In this document: one piece after another, positions 1 through 11,048 of the stretch
Position numbering within the stretch: the stretch's first letter is position 1
How the letters are laid out: the number at the start of each line of letters is the position of its first letter
Assembly: GCA_013400115.1 (NCBI GenBank)
Contig: VXBP01002898.1
Coordinates: forward strand, 220,128 to 284,127
Length of the DNA stretch: 64,000 bases
Reading direction: 5' to 3'
Origin: Rhinopomastus cyanomelas
Lineage: Eukaryota; Chordata; Aves; Bucerotiformes; Rhinopomastidae
Notes under the pieces: generated by a model
Told to the model about the DNA's origin: nothing
Database searches by the model: none
Seen by the model: the letters and a program-made list of their open reading frames with translations, nothing else
Made by a program: the position numbers and the translations under genes

Positions 1-490
1 GGGAAGATTTGTTTCCCATTAAGTATTTAAATAATCTATGAGTCAATAAGAATGCCTTGTGTACAGGAGTGGGTCTGGGAACCTGTCTAAGGCACTGCCC
101 CAGAGTGTGAGATGTTGCATGATAAAGCCTTCTGATGAGACACACTTTCAGTATTCTCAAAAAGAGGAAATTCGGATAATTAAATTTGAGAGTTCTTCAA
201 AATCAACAGATGAAAGGTAACTGATTCCTTACCAAGCAGTTTTCCTAATGTAACATATTGAAGCTGTTGTTTTTCCAGTCAAGACGATTTCATTAATTTG
301 ACCTAAATTTCTTAATAGTTTTGAGACTACCATAATCACATTTTTCCTCAAATAAACTATTCATCAGAAAGAAAATTACTGCTCTAGTCACAGAACACCA
401 GCTGCCTACCCATTCAAGAAGAAAAAAGAGCTTTAAAATCAAAAGAAGTAAAATTAAAAGTCTTAGAGTAGCTCTTAGCACTCAAAGAAG

Positions 491-560
491 GCATGTAAAA
501 GAATAAAATAAAAAAAAAGAAAAGAAATAGGAAAGCAGAAGAAACACAGAAAAGTATAGG
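491..560. repeat. A-rich purine low-complexity tract
   Basis: The stretch is almost entirely A and G, with long A runs broken by single G or T. It has no unit period. The neighbouring short open frame on the other strand, rich in Phe and Leu, is a by-product of this composition. Confidence 0.6.
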
Positions 561-3500
561 ATAATTGTAGAACTCAAGAGGTTCTCAACTGAACAGTTCT
601 TTGAGAAAATGGAAATCCAGCTCAAATGAAGCCACCAAAAAAGTGTAAACTCTAGCTTGTGAAATGAGTATTGGAAATTGGGTTGGGTTGTGAAATACAT
701 GAGTTTAAGTGAGTCCTATTATCTCAAACATATCCTGCACAGCAGAGTTGTAGGGGACTATGAAGGAATGTGAACAGCAAGCAGAAAACTGAAGAAGAGG
801 AGACAAAATTATGCAAATGTATTGGATTTGGGAAGCTGAAATTGTTGCCTCCCCAACAACTTGAATAACAGTGTTTAAATACAACTTTCTTTTAGTAGAA
901 AGCACCACTTTGGAAGCAGCCCTTCCAAATGCTTTCCCATCTGTTTCAACAAATGCGGTAATGAGGAGGTTATGCTGCAAGCTTTAAAAGACACCCTAGA
1001 GTTATTTGTCCATCCTAGGAAACACAAAGCATGTAAAAGGTTGAGTCAGCAATCTGCAAGTGAGCACGATCCTAAATACTATTTCTTTTCTTAAATCAGC
1101 TTTGCATCCCAAGAGAAAAGCACCACCAATTTAGATTTAAGTAGTTTAAGTCTGAAGAAAGAACAGAGCAAAACAGATCACTCATGCTTCTGCCCTGACT
1201 GGATGACTTAAGCAATGATAAAAATGAACTATGGCTGGAAAAGAGTTCACCAATCAGAAAATTTCATTTCCCTTAATGTGATTTGTTAAAACAAGAAGCA
1301 TCTGACAAAAAAGGCATTTCATTTAGCTGAGGGGAGAGGTTTTTAATTTTGTGCAAGATCAAGGGACTAGCAGTAATAGTTGTGTGGGTCCTCATCTGGA
1401 TCCCCCTGCATCCCACCTGGGTCACCATTAATGTCGTAGGTTAGAGACCTCAACTATATTTTAACTAAGAACTTTTACCTAAAATGTCAGACACAAAGGG
1501 AGGGTTTGACAAAACCACTTATGAATCTGCTGGCTATGACACAACTACTCAATTTGAGGAAGAAAGGCACCAAGATGTTTTAATTCATTCTCCCCATCAC
1601 ACATCAGAAGGAGCCCCACACGAGATATGTACACAGACATACAGAGTTTAGTCACAATGCTCCTACACTGAACTGAGGTAAAATGTAAAACATCCATTTG
1701 TAGACAGTTCCTGCTTCTCTCTGAAATCATGGTGGTTGTCTGACTTCAGTCTCGATCCTCATAAATCTGCAAAGTTCTCACTTGTTCTCACAGTCTCTCC
1801 ACTTGAAAACAGATAAATTAGTAGACCCTGACGATTCCTCCCACATGTCTTCAGAAGTGATAACATTTTCTCTCAGCGGCAGCAACGTAGCTCTGAACAG
1901 ACACCAAGATGGAGAGAAGTGAAAAAAAAGTTAAGAAGAAGGCAGACATCAGTGGGAGGCAAAAAGAGAGGGGAGTGGAGGGGCAAACACTTTTCAACTT
2001 TTTAAACCCAAACTCTAAACTTTTCTGCAGAAAACACACAAATTATACTTACAGATTCTCCTCAGCTTTTAAAGTATGACAGGAACATGTAAGTTTTGAT
2101 GTAGGAGCCTGACAAAAGCAGTCCCCAGCAGTGAGTCTGTCACCTTCTGCATCCTCTTACTTGAAAAGTTATGTTGGCTTAGCTGCTGAAGTAGGACCTG
2201 AACTCTAAACCTCTGGCCTTTGTATCCTTACTCTGTTCCAGTGTGTTTTTAAGTAATTCCGGTAGAAGTAACTAGATTTGTTCAGTGTATGGAACTGGGA
2301 TGTGTACTCAGAATACACCCAAGACCAGTCTCTGTACTTAAACAGTTATTCTCCTTGCATCTGAAATTAAAACAAATGTTAGGAAAATGGTCAGAGCAGG
2401 AGCTGTGAGTGTCTTCCAAAGTAGGCTAAGGAAACCTTATGAACAACGTTGGGATGGAAACAATAAAGTATATGAAAGCATTCACTTGAATATATTATCA
2501 TGGCTTTAGTGTTAAGCTGCATCATTACAGACCTTAGATACAACATCCAACACCAGAGGCACAATGGGGTGTTTTTGAAGTTGAGTGGAGTGGAAAATCA
2601 AAGCTATCTAAATTTCCTTTAGTCTTTGCAGCATCTGTGTCATTTTCTCAGGTAGAAGACTTTGGGGATTCACAGGTATCTATTTCCCAGATAAATAGAA
2701 AAAATTAAGAGGAAGGAAAAAAAGGTTTTCTGAATAAAGATGCTACAGTGTATCAGAATGTGAAGTATATTCTCTCTGGATTTTTTCTGTTGGTGGTTTA
2801 AATATGCCCATCCATCCCAAATTTTCAGATTTTTGGTGGCACCCTGTAGTTGCAAATCTTACAATCTTTCTGAACTTCCCTAAAATTCCAGGGAAATGGT
2901 GACTCCAGACAAATCAGCTATGATTGTGTATCTGGAATGCATTGCACATGCCACATATGCACCAGGCTGGTGGCCTTTAGTGCACAGTGAGTCTAAAGTC
3001 CTGATAACGCATAGGATTTGCTAACCATATGCAGAGCAGCTCTGCAGAACAGAGCTGATGAGGCCAGCGCTTCCAAAGATGGTCAGTGCTAATGAGTGCT
3101 CTCCAAACAGCCACAGCACATGCTGCTGCCTGGGCAATCCCTGCCAAAAATCCATCTCGCTTCTCCATGTATTCAGGTAGGTACTACTTTGAAAGGTTTC
3201 TATCCTACAGAGACAGACACAGAGGACAAATGAAACAGAACCGGTGTCAGTAATGTTTCTTGCATTTTTTCTAGCTTCACCTTGGAGATGTAGATTGGAG
3301 CAGACCAAGCTCCCCTTCCCTTCCACTCATGTGTCCCCTGAACCTTCTCAGTTCTCCATCACTGTGCAGGGAAAGGAAGTGCCCTCCAAGCTTATGGCCA
3401 TGGCTTTTCTGCAAGGCTTTCTCCTGGCTACCAGCTCTGCCTCACTATCAGCAGCCTGAGAGGAAGACCACCATCATGTCATGGCTGTTCAATGCCCCAT

Positions 3501-3714
3501 TCCTCCTTACATTATGGAAGAGAGGGAGATGCATCAGAACATGCTGCCTAAAGACATGGGGGATGTCCTTCCTTTACCAGTCCAGAAGAGTCTGTCTAGC
3601 TAAATACACAGCTGAAGACATCTTTCTTAGCCATTTTTGAAGAAGGAGAAATGTATTCTTTCCAGGAACGGAGAGAACCATGTAACAGGTGACCCAGTAG
3701 CCCAATTCCTGTTT

Positions 3715-3875
3715 GGATTAATATTAATTATATTTCCTGCTGGGCTATTATAGTTTTATTAATTGAAAATTACAACATTATTATTTTATTACAATATTAT
3801 TTACATTACATTTACATTATTATTATTAAATTACAATATTATTTTATTATTTAAATTGCAATATTATTACTATTT
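3715..3875. repeat. AT-rich low-complexity tract built on ATTATT/ATATT
   Basis: About 160 bp is nearly pure A/T with recurring TTATTA, ACATT and AATATTATT words but no strict period. It is an easily melted stretch, probably a decayed simple repeat. Confidence 0.65.
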
Positions 3876-6800
3876 AAGGTGGGCCTCTGATAATTCACTT
3901 CTGCATAGTACAGACTAAATTTACTTTTGATATTTCTTTCCTGCCATGGTGACAAGAGAACATCTAGGACAGTGTGTTTACTGTTTGTTTCAGCATCCTG
4001 CTGAATTTTATGAGTCAATACATTCCTTCCCAGAAATATGCACTTCAGGGGGAAGAAATCCACTTTATAGCTGAAAGGCTTGCGTGTCATTATAGACAAT
4101 ATTATCACATTAGATATTGCAATGAAACATGTTCATTCTTAATAATTTCTTGCTGGCTTCTAGGCTGAATTCCCATCAGGCATTCATTTCTCTCCTAATG
4201 CTCACTGTCTCTTTGCTTCTGCTTCTATCAGGCAACACCATGCTTAATAGAAATCTTCTTCCTTTCTCTTTGTGTGTAATGGCTGTGTGCAATCTGGTCT
4301 GTGTTGGGTAGAGAGAAGCTGGGAGAGTGCTTTTTCAACTTTTAGGTAAATGTTTCCTCTTTGATCCAACATCTGCCCTCTCTGCTAGTCACACTGCAAA
4401 TCAATGCAGATCTAGCAGAGGGATGGGAGACATTTATAGGGTTTCCTGTTACGGAGTAGTTTTGGGAGCATCATTTTCCCCTACTCACTTTTTGCCTTCA
4501 ACAGCAACAATGCAATTCTTTGTGTTTTCGGTGGGAAGCCAATTCTTTGTCTCCCCCTTTCCTTCTAGTTTTCCCTGAAGGCTACAGAAAGAAAGAACAT
4601 GAATAACCAAGCAATGAAATCATAAAAGAGTCCCATTTACTGTTATCTTTCCAAGAACAGTGAAGGCATTAAAGTTCTGAAACCTTTTTTCTTGAAGCAA
4701 AGACTGCAGCTAGAACAGGAAATGGCACAACATAAATTCAATTTGTGACAATTATTATAACATGAAAGGGAAATAGTATAAATCACTGATGTCAAGCACT
4801 CTGTTCATTGGCTGGATCTGGCCCATTTGAGCTATTTATCTAGTTCTTGTGACAGATTCAGACTTTGCACCACACATGCTTTCATTTTTTAAAATATATC
4901 TTTAAAGTTTTTGTGCTTCTGAAAAAGAGCTTCTGAATCTGTACTGAGTAGAAGCTGGTAGAGGTGTTTCCATAGTTTTGTTCTTTAAACTACAAAAAAA
5001 CTGAAAGTATGTTATATTTGAAGAGACAAAGTCTACCTCTGTTCATTTCATTTCTTGAACTTAATAATGCTTTTTGTGGTTGATGTTGAAATGTTTCTCT
5101 GAAATTAATTTTAAGAAAAGATGAAGATGCAAATGGAGGAGGTTGTGTAAAAAAAAAGAAATTTGCAAGTGCTTGTAGAGGAAAAGGAACTAAGAAATGT
5201 GTATTTTGAAGCACACCAGTGCTGCAGTCTTGACAAAAAATTGCAGTTTTAGCCATCAGTGATGTAGGTGTGGAGCTTTAATAACTAAAAAGAAATAGAC
5301 TTGTCTGGGGAACTGTAAGAAAAAAACTGCATGAGTTCTCCACCCCAGATATAGACAAACCTGACCCACACAGTCTTCTGGGAGTCTAACAGTTTTAGTG
5401 ACTTCAAAGAGCAGTTTATTATTTTAGAATAAATAAAAATTGCATTAAATGCATTTTTTGCTTTTCATATTCACACAAGCATTGATTTGTATTGTTGTAA
5501 ATATAAATGGGACAAGCTAGATATTTTTTGTAGGTGAGATTTATATCACAGCAGTAACCATTTGTCAGATATTTTATTAGCTTCTCATGTAAAGTTTAGT
5601 GTGTGCATAAGGAGGTTGCTGTTGGAGACAGAATACTGCCCTGACAGACTTTTGAACCAAAAAGTATGACCATGACTCTTTTACACTCTATTATATTAAT
5701 TAAAGTTTACTGCTTGCTCTCCATGCTTTGAGTAAAGTTACTTCATTAGGAAGGGGAGATATGATTTTGTGATGTACTCAGAAATGTAGTATTTTGAAAC
5801 ATACACTTTCAACAAAATAATCCAAGAAGTGTAGAGCTATGAAATCTAAGAAAAAGATATGTCTTGAGGAATGGAATATTCTATTATAGGAAAAAAATCA
5901 AGAATCAAAGACTCATGTATTCACATACTATTCCTAATTTAGCTTTGAAGTGCTTTTCTGTAATGATTACTCCTGTCTTGAAAAAGTCAGCTGTGTATTG
6001 TGACTATTCTATTTTTAGACTGTAACTTGCTGCAACTGTGACTTGGTTTCAAATTGTTACATTCGTTTATTAGGTAGTACTGCTACATAAAAATAATATT
6101 TTCACATATATATTTAACTGCCATTGAAAAGTGAGATTCTAAAATATTTTTGTTGGTCAGTAGAAATATATGTAGTAGCTTATAGGTTGTCTATAAATTA
6201 GTAATTCTTACTTATTTGCGTATGTTCATACAATCCTGTTGTCAGGCAGTTAACAGCAACTAAAGGAGCAGTACTGGACCATACACAATCCACCTCCCCC
6301 CCTCCCCCCAAGAAATTGTATTGTTGGTCTCAGCCACCATCTAGACACTGAGAAAACAAAACCAGAAAGTCTCTAGGTTCCCTAAAAGCTGAACTTCCTC
6401 CCATGACCAGCTCTCTGAGACTGTACATGAACAAGGAAATCTTTCTTCAGGAGAAGAAGCAGTCATGAACCCAGGAAAGCAGACCAGCTTGATATATACA
6501 AAGAATCTAGCAGAGTCTCCCATTCAGTGACATGATAATATTTCATTTAATGCTCTTTGCTATGAACTGTAGCACTTTGTTCATGATGGTCTGGTCTGCC
6601 TTCATTCCCAGTAGACAATTTGTCCCACAAATGCTTTGCAGTTCCCAGCTCTGTTCCTGTCCTTGGAACCCTGTAAATCCCACTGGTGTCTTCAGCAACA
6701 ACCTCAGCACATTGGGTCATTGCCACAGAAGCAAGCTGGGATAGATGGGGACCATCCCATAGAGTTGGAAACCAAGTCCACAGTCAACCTGTGCCTTTTG

Positions 6801-7784
6801 AAACTCTCATGTAGGACTAGATCTTCCTAAAATCCAAAACTGGATCCCACAGAGTTGCCTCAAATGATTGCAGAAATGAAACTTGCTGTAGGAATATTTA
6901 GGAATTTTTTTTCAGTAGCAGAGGACTTCCTACTTCTCTGGAACTTCAGGACATGGGTGATTTATACTGCAGTGATGTCAAACAAGAGAATCATAAATAT
7001 ATTATCATCCTAGTATTACGCACAATATTTTCAAATCTACAATATTGATAATATTTTGTCACACTTGGCTCCCCACTTTGTGACAGCAGGATGGTTAAAG
7101 TGTATCGTTACAGATCCAGAAAACTCCCAGTTAGGTTAGTTTAGCAGAAACTAGGTCATTTGATAGGGAAGTGAAAGATGGGTATGAGATTAGCCATCAC
7201 TTTCTTTTAACTGCTCCTGGTTACAGGAATTACTTTTTCTTCAAACATGGTAAATTTTGATGGATCATTTTCACTTTGGATTTATGCAGGAAGATATTAA
7301 AACCAGAAATCATTTATTTATAATGACTGAACAGTTGCCAGAGCCAGGTCCCACTGTATTCAAAACTATACTTGAGATTCTCTCCGTTCCACATTCACAG
7401 TGTGTTTGGCCTGGAGACTCTCATGGTGGAATTCTGTCATCACAAAAGATGTTGTTTCTCCTTGGAAATTTTGCTTTCAGCTACTTGAAACTTGTTGAAA
7501 TATCCTACTACAATTTAAAGCCACAGAGCTGCTTTTAAGTTTGCATTTTCTATAGCAAACCGGGGCATTAAATCAATGGGTCAATTCAAATGAGTAAATA
7601 TTCCCTGTTCTCCTATCAAGGATGCTTTCTCAGAACAGTACACTGTTACTGAGGAGAGACTCCACACTGACCCTGCCCTGGTAAAATTCAGGCCTTGCTG
7701 ATGGCAGTGAGAGGTGTGGGACTGGCTGTAAAAGGCCAGGGCTTCACTCTTAATCACACCACCCTCCTTCCCTGAGGAGATGGT

Positions 7785-7845
7785 ATCGTTGTTCTTTATT
7801 TATGTGGTGCCATTAGTGTGCTAGGCACATCAGATGTACTGCTTG
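7785..7845 (-). repeat. Possible ancient amniote interspersed repeat
   Basis: The segment contains a word of the type GTGTGCTAGGCAC next to a TTTATTTATGTGGTGCC stretch. From memory, old interspersed repeats common in turtle and crocodile DNA share this pattern. A similar word in the other orientation lies near 20530. Low confidence; it needs a repeat-library search. Confidence 0.2.
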
Positions 7846-8954
7846 GCTGGTGCAAATCTGCACTGCTCCATTAATTCCCGTCCTGCTCCTGTTCTCCAGG
7901 GTGCAGTTCTTGCTTCCTGCAACAGCTGGTGCAGTCATGAGAATAACGGGGGAATTAAGACTGTAGTGCTAAATGTTCACACCTCCTTATGATTCCCCTT
8001 TCTAAGTCAGAGTTTCTAAGGAACACAAAGGAGCTCTCAGGAGACACTCTATTTATTTGCAATTTTATAAACCAAAACTGTCTGTTACGATACCACGCCA
8101 GCACTCACAACCACCCACTGAATGGACATTACAGTAAACTGCTGTGGTTGTTACTAAACCTTGACAGAATTCCTATGACAAACACCCAATACAAAAACCA
8201 AATAAATGCCCTAGTCTGTCTCAGACCTAACTGCATTGCTTCCATTCCCCTGTCCTTTTACCAGTGGAAATTCTGTCAGTTTGAGAGCAGAAGATGAACT
8301 TTCAGAGGTGATTTCCACGGGACACTACTGAGACTCCTTCATGAACATACAGTTTGCATAGAACAAGTTAGTGACTTGCACATATTTCAGTCTTGGTTAT
8401 TAATTTATTGTGAACAAATTACATTATTTCTTATATCTATACCTGCTTGTGCTTTAACGTGGCTATTTCTTTATAAAATGGTATCAAGATAGAACTTCTT
8501 GCTGAGTTTTTGTACTGCACATTGCACTGCCAAACTGCTATCTGGGGCTCTTAATTATTGATACAAATCAAACAGCCAAAACAAAAAAAATCTGTGGTAT
8601 TTGCAGAAGCAGCTGATATTTCAGGGTGAAAGACAGTCTCCAGAAATAAAGAAGCCTGCCCTGTTGAATTCATATGTAAACTTTTATCACAAAAATTTAG
8701 AAGTGTTGCAGACACTTTTCTCACACATTGGCACAGGACCCAAAGCTAGTCTTTCTTGTTCTTTAAAATATGAATTGTGGCTTAAGATCAAATTCCATTT
8801 ATTCTAATACTATGGAACATCAGCTGTCTCCATCTCGATGCAAAGATGAAAGTCCTTTTCTCACCTCTATTTGGTTTTAATTGGTCTGCTGAATAAATAT
8901 AGAAAATCACCAGCTAGGAAGTATTTAGGGTTCTTTGTTGATGTTTTGTAGGTT

Positions 8955-9128
8955 TTTTCCCTTGAGGGGAGTTAAACGCTGGAATAGGTTGTCCAGAGAG
9001 AAATATGTTCATTCCATCCTTGAAGATCCTCAAAATTTAACTAAGCAAGGTCCTGTGCAACCTGCTTTCATTGGTTTTGCTTTGATCAGGCCTTGATCTC
9101 CTTCAGAAGACCTTTCTAACTAATTGTA
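8955..9128 (+). mobile_element. CR1 LINE relic, 3' UTR fragment
   Basis: The segment keeps the order of an avian CR1 3' UTR: a 'gctggaataggttgtccaga' phrase, then 'catccttgaagatcctcaaa', then 'tgtgcaacctg' and a degraded 'tgatctccttcagaagacc' close. The terminal octamer repeat is lost and divergence is high, so this is an old insertion. No coding sequence remains. Confidence 0.6.
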
Positions 9129-9743
9129 TGAGTCTAACACTAAATCACAGATTCAGATGAGCAATCACAGCTTTCTTATGCAAAGAAGGCCAGATTGACT
9201 TTCTTGCTGGAGATATATTTCATTCAATTTCCTCAGGGCAGAACTGAGCCTTTATAGTTCACAGAAATAGAGGTTTACTCCTTAGCTGAAATTCTACCAT
9301 ACTGAAATACAACTATACTTCAATATAAGGTGGACTATTTAGTACTTTGCAATAATGATTACACAGTAGAGCAAGTAAACAGTGACTTAAAATTAAAAGC
9401 ACAAATCTGAAATGGAAAGGAAAGAAAAGTTTCCTTATACCTGTTCTGTGGTCCTGCAGTGCCATGTCTATGAGCTACAGTGCTCAGTGGCCAAGGAGAA
9501 AGGAAAATTTGCCCTTTTAGTTTGTTAGCTCTGTGTCTTTCTAGAGAGCTTTTCAGGGATGACTTCTATCTGTGCATAAGGAACTGGATCAGATTGGTCA
9601 AGTTCAATTGGTCATTATTTCCTAGAACTTGAGGCAAGTTATTCGTTGCTCTAGCTCTGTCAGATTAAATGTCAAATTAAACCAAATGTCTTTGCATTGT
9701 CTTTGACATAATCCTAATTTTGTATTTCATAATGGTTTACAAT
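9129..9743. other. Non-coding spacer between CR1 copies
   Basis: About 600 bp of AT-leaning sequence with no long open frame, repeat or RNA gene that I can recognise. Confidence 0.6.
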
Positions 9744-10201
9744 GACAGAATCACAGAATGTTAGGGATTGGAAGGGACATTGAAAGATCATCTAGTCCAA
9801 TCCCCCTGCCACAGCAGGATCACCTAGATCCTGCACAGGAACATATCCAGGCGGGTTTTAAACATCTCCAGAGAAGGAGACTCCATAACCCCCCCCGGGC
9901 AGCCCATTTCAGTGCTCAGTCACCCTCACTGTTCCTTCTCGTATCGATATGGAACCTCCTATGCTCCAGCTCACATCCATTGCCTCTTATCCTATCATTA
10001 GATGACACAGACAAGAGCTTGGCTCCGTCCTCCTGACACCCACCCTTTCCGTGTTGACAAACATTATTGAAGTCTCCTTTTCTCCAAGCTAAAGAGACAC
10101 AGCTCCCTCAGCCTTTCCTCATCAGGGAGATGTTCCACTCCCTTCATCATCTTTGTGGCTCTCTCAAGCCATTCTGTGTCCTTGAATTGAGGGGCCCATA
10201 G
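9744..10201 (-). mobile_element. CR1 LINE, 5'-truncated, 3' UTR and C-terminal end of ORF2
   Basis: Read on the minus strand, the element ends at the left with the CR1 terminus (TCACAGAATGTTAGGGATTG on the plus strand). It passes through the 3' UTR into the region that encodes the ORF2 C-terminus and stops near 10201, 5'-truncated as CR1 copies usually are. The 'ggaacctcctatgctccagc' and 'gacacagacaagagcttggc' blocks match other minus-strand copies at 57.2 and 52.9 kb. Frames are broken. No clear target-site duplication is seen. Confidence 0.9.
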
Positions 10202-10816
10202 TTAATTTTAGTCAGAATTTTTCAGGCTTCAGCTTCCAGACCATACATCTGCTAGACTGGAGAACTATATGAACAAATGTTTATCCTTCAAGCAGGTACT
10301 TCAGGTCTACTCCATCTTCTATCAGATACTCAAAGCAGGTTAACTGCCTTACAATATGGCATTATTTCTCATACTTTAATTATTCTTTAAATGTTTCCTT
10401 AAGGTATTCAACAGGGAAAAGAATTAATCTTTTCTATTCATGAAGTAGAACTGAGCACAGTACTTCAACAGCCATTATATCATTGCCAAATGCAAAATAT
10501 TACCTACATACAAGTATGTTACATACATACTTGTAACCCTTTTTAAAGATCAAAGCAATCACATTTCTTTAATGGAAGAATGAAAAATTACTTTTAACAC
10601 AATCAGTTGAGATAAGCCAAAGTATTACATTCTGTTCTAAATGGATACTTAAATACTTTATGTAAAATGGGAGGGAAGGGTAAAAAATCAGCCAAAGCAC
10701 TGGTCTTTATCTCTGAATATGCTAACCCCTGGCTAAAGGCATCTCTACATAGATGCCAGGTATGGGTTTACATTCCTGCTCCATAGTTGGATCAACCTAG
10801 CTTCAGAAGCTGAGAG
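10202..10816. other. Non-coding spacer
   Basis: About 600 bp with no gene. It contains an AT-rich hairpin, listed separately, and nothing else I can name. Confidence 0.6.
10509..10535. repeat. Inverted repeat, 11-bp arms with 5-nt spacer
   Basis: The arms TACAAGTATGT (10509-10519) and ACATACTTGTA (10525-10535) are perfect reverse complements separated by TACAT. Composition is AT-rich and there is no T-run or gene context to suggest a function. It may be chance or a small imperfect ACAT repeat. Confidence 0.5.
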
Positions 10817-10854
10817 ACATCTGGACATCTCATTTACATCTGGACATCTCATTT
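10817..10854. repeat. Perfect 19-bp tandem duplication
   Basis: The unit ACATCTGGACATCTCATTT occurs twice back to back (10817-10835 and 10836-10854) with no mismatch. It lies a few bases from the 3' end of the SINE that begins at 10861. Replication slippage is the simplest origin. Confidence 0.85.
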
Positions 10855-10860
10855 GGACAG

Positions 10861-11048
10861 AGTTACAGAGTCACAGAATGTTAGAGGTTGGAAGGGACCT
10901 TGAAAGATCATCTAAGTCCAACCCCCCCTGCTGGAGCAGGGTAATCCTACAGTACTGTCTCAAGATGTCCTACATGGATGGGGCTTGAACCCATGACCGC
11001 AGGAATTCAGAGTCACATGCTGTAACCACTGAGCCAACCATGTGCCCC
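10861..11048 (-). mobile_element. tRNA-derived SINE with a CR1 3' tail
   Basis: On the minus strand a tRNA-like head starts with GGGGCACA at 11048. It carries a box A-like TGGCTCAGTGGT (plus-strand 11025-11036) and a perfect box B GGTTCAAGCCC (10981-10991), 45 bp apart start to start. This is the spacing of an internal RNA polymerase III promoter. Between them, 11006-11012 reads CTCTGAA, the anticodon loop of tRNA-Gln(CTG), although the stems pair poorly. A body of about 40 bp leads into a CR1-type 3' end: a GGGGGGTTGGACT phrase, then GATGATCTTTCAAGGTCCC and CATTCTGTGACTCTG. A tRNA head plus a LINE tail defines a SINE probably mobilised in trans by CR1, the arrangement known for the songbird TguSINE1. 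The family name is unknown and no clear target-site duplication is seen. Confidence 0.85.

Larger units (their letters stand above)
1..8954. other. Single-copy non-coding DNA, no gene recognised
   Basis: Open frames are all about 100 codons or shorter, occur on both strands and show no domain, signal peptide or plausible exon series. Base composition is AT-leaning and unremarkable. Apart from the low-complexity tracts and possible old repeat listed separately, I see no repeat family. It reads as intergenic or intronic DNA. Conserved non-coding elements could be present but cannot be recognised without alignment. Confidence 0.7.

Noticed and set aside
3244..3640. Two overlapping plus-strand frames of 71 and 103 codons as a gene
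   Set aside because: They are different frames of the same DNA with equally open minus-strand frames and no recognisable product.
6290..6312. C-rich tract as a G-quadruplex on the minus strand
   Set aside because: There are only two long C runs split by one T, which does not make a regular four-run quadruplex motif.
9758..10036. Small ORFs across CR1 copies on the strand opposite to CR1 coding (also 25297-25854 and 58145-58651)
   Set aside because: They are antisense shadows of CR1 3' UTR or ORF2 and vary with each copy.
10980..11048. Functional tRNA gene on the minus strand
   Set aside because: Box A and B words and an anticodon-loop word are present, but the stems do not pair and the sequence runs into a CR1 tail. 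It is a SINE head.
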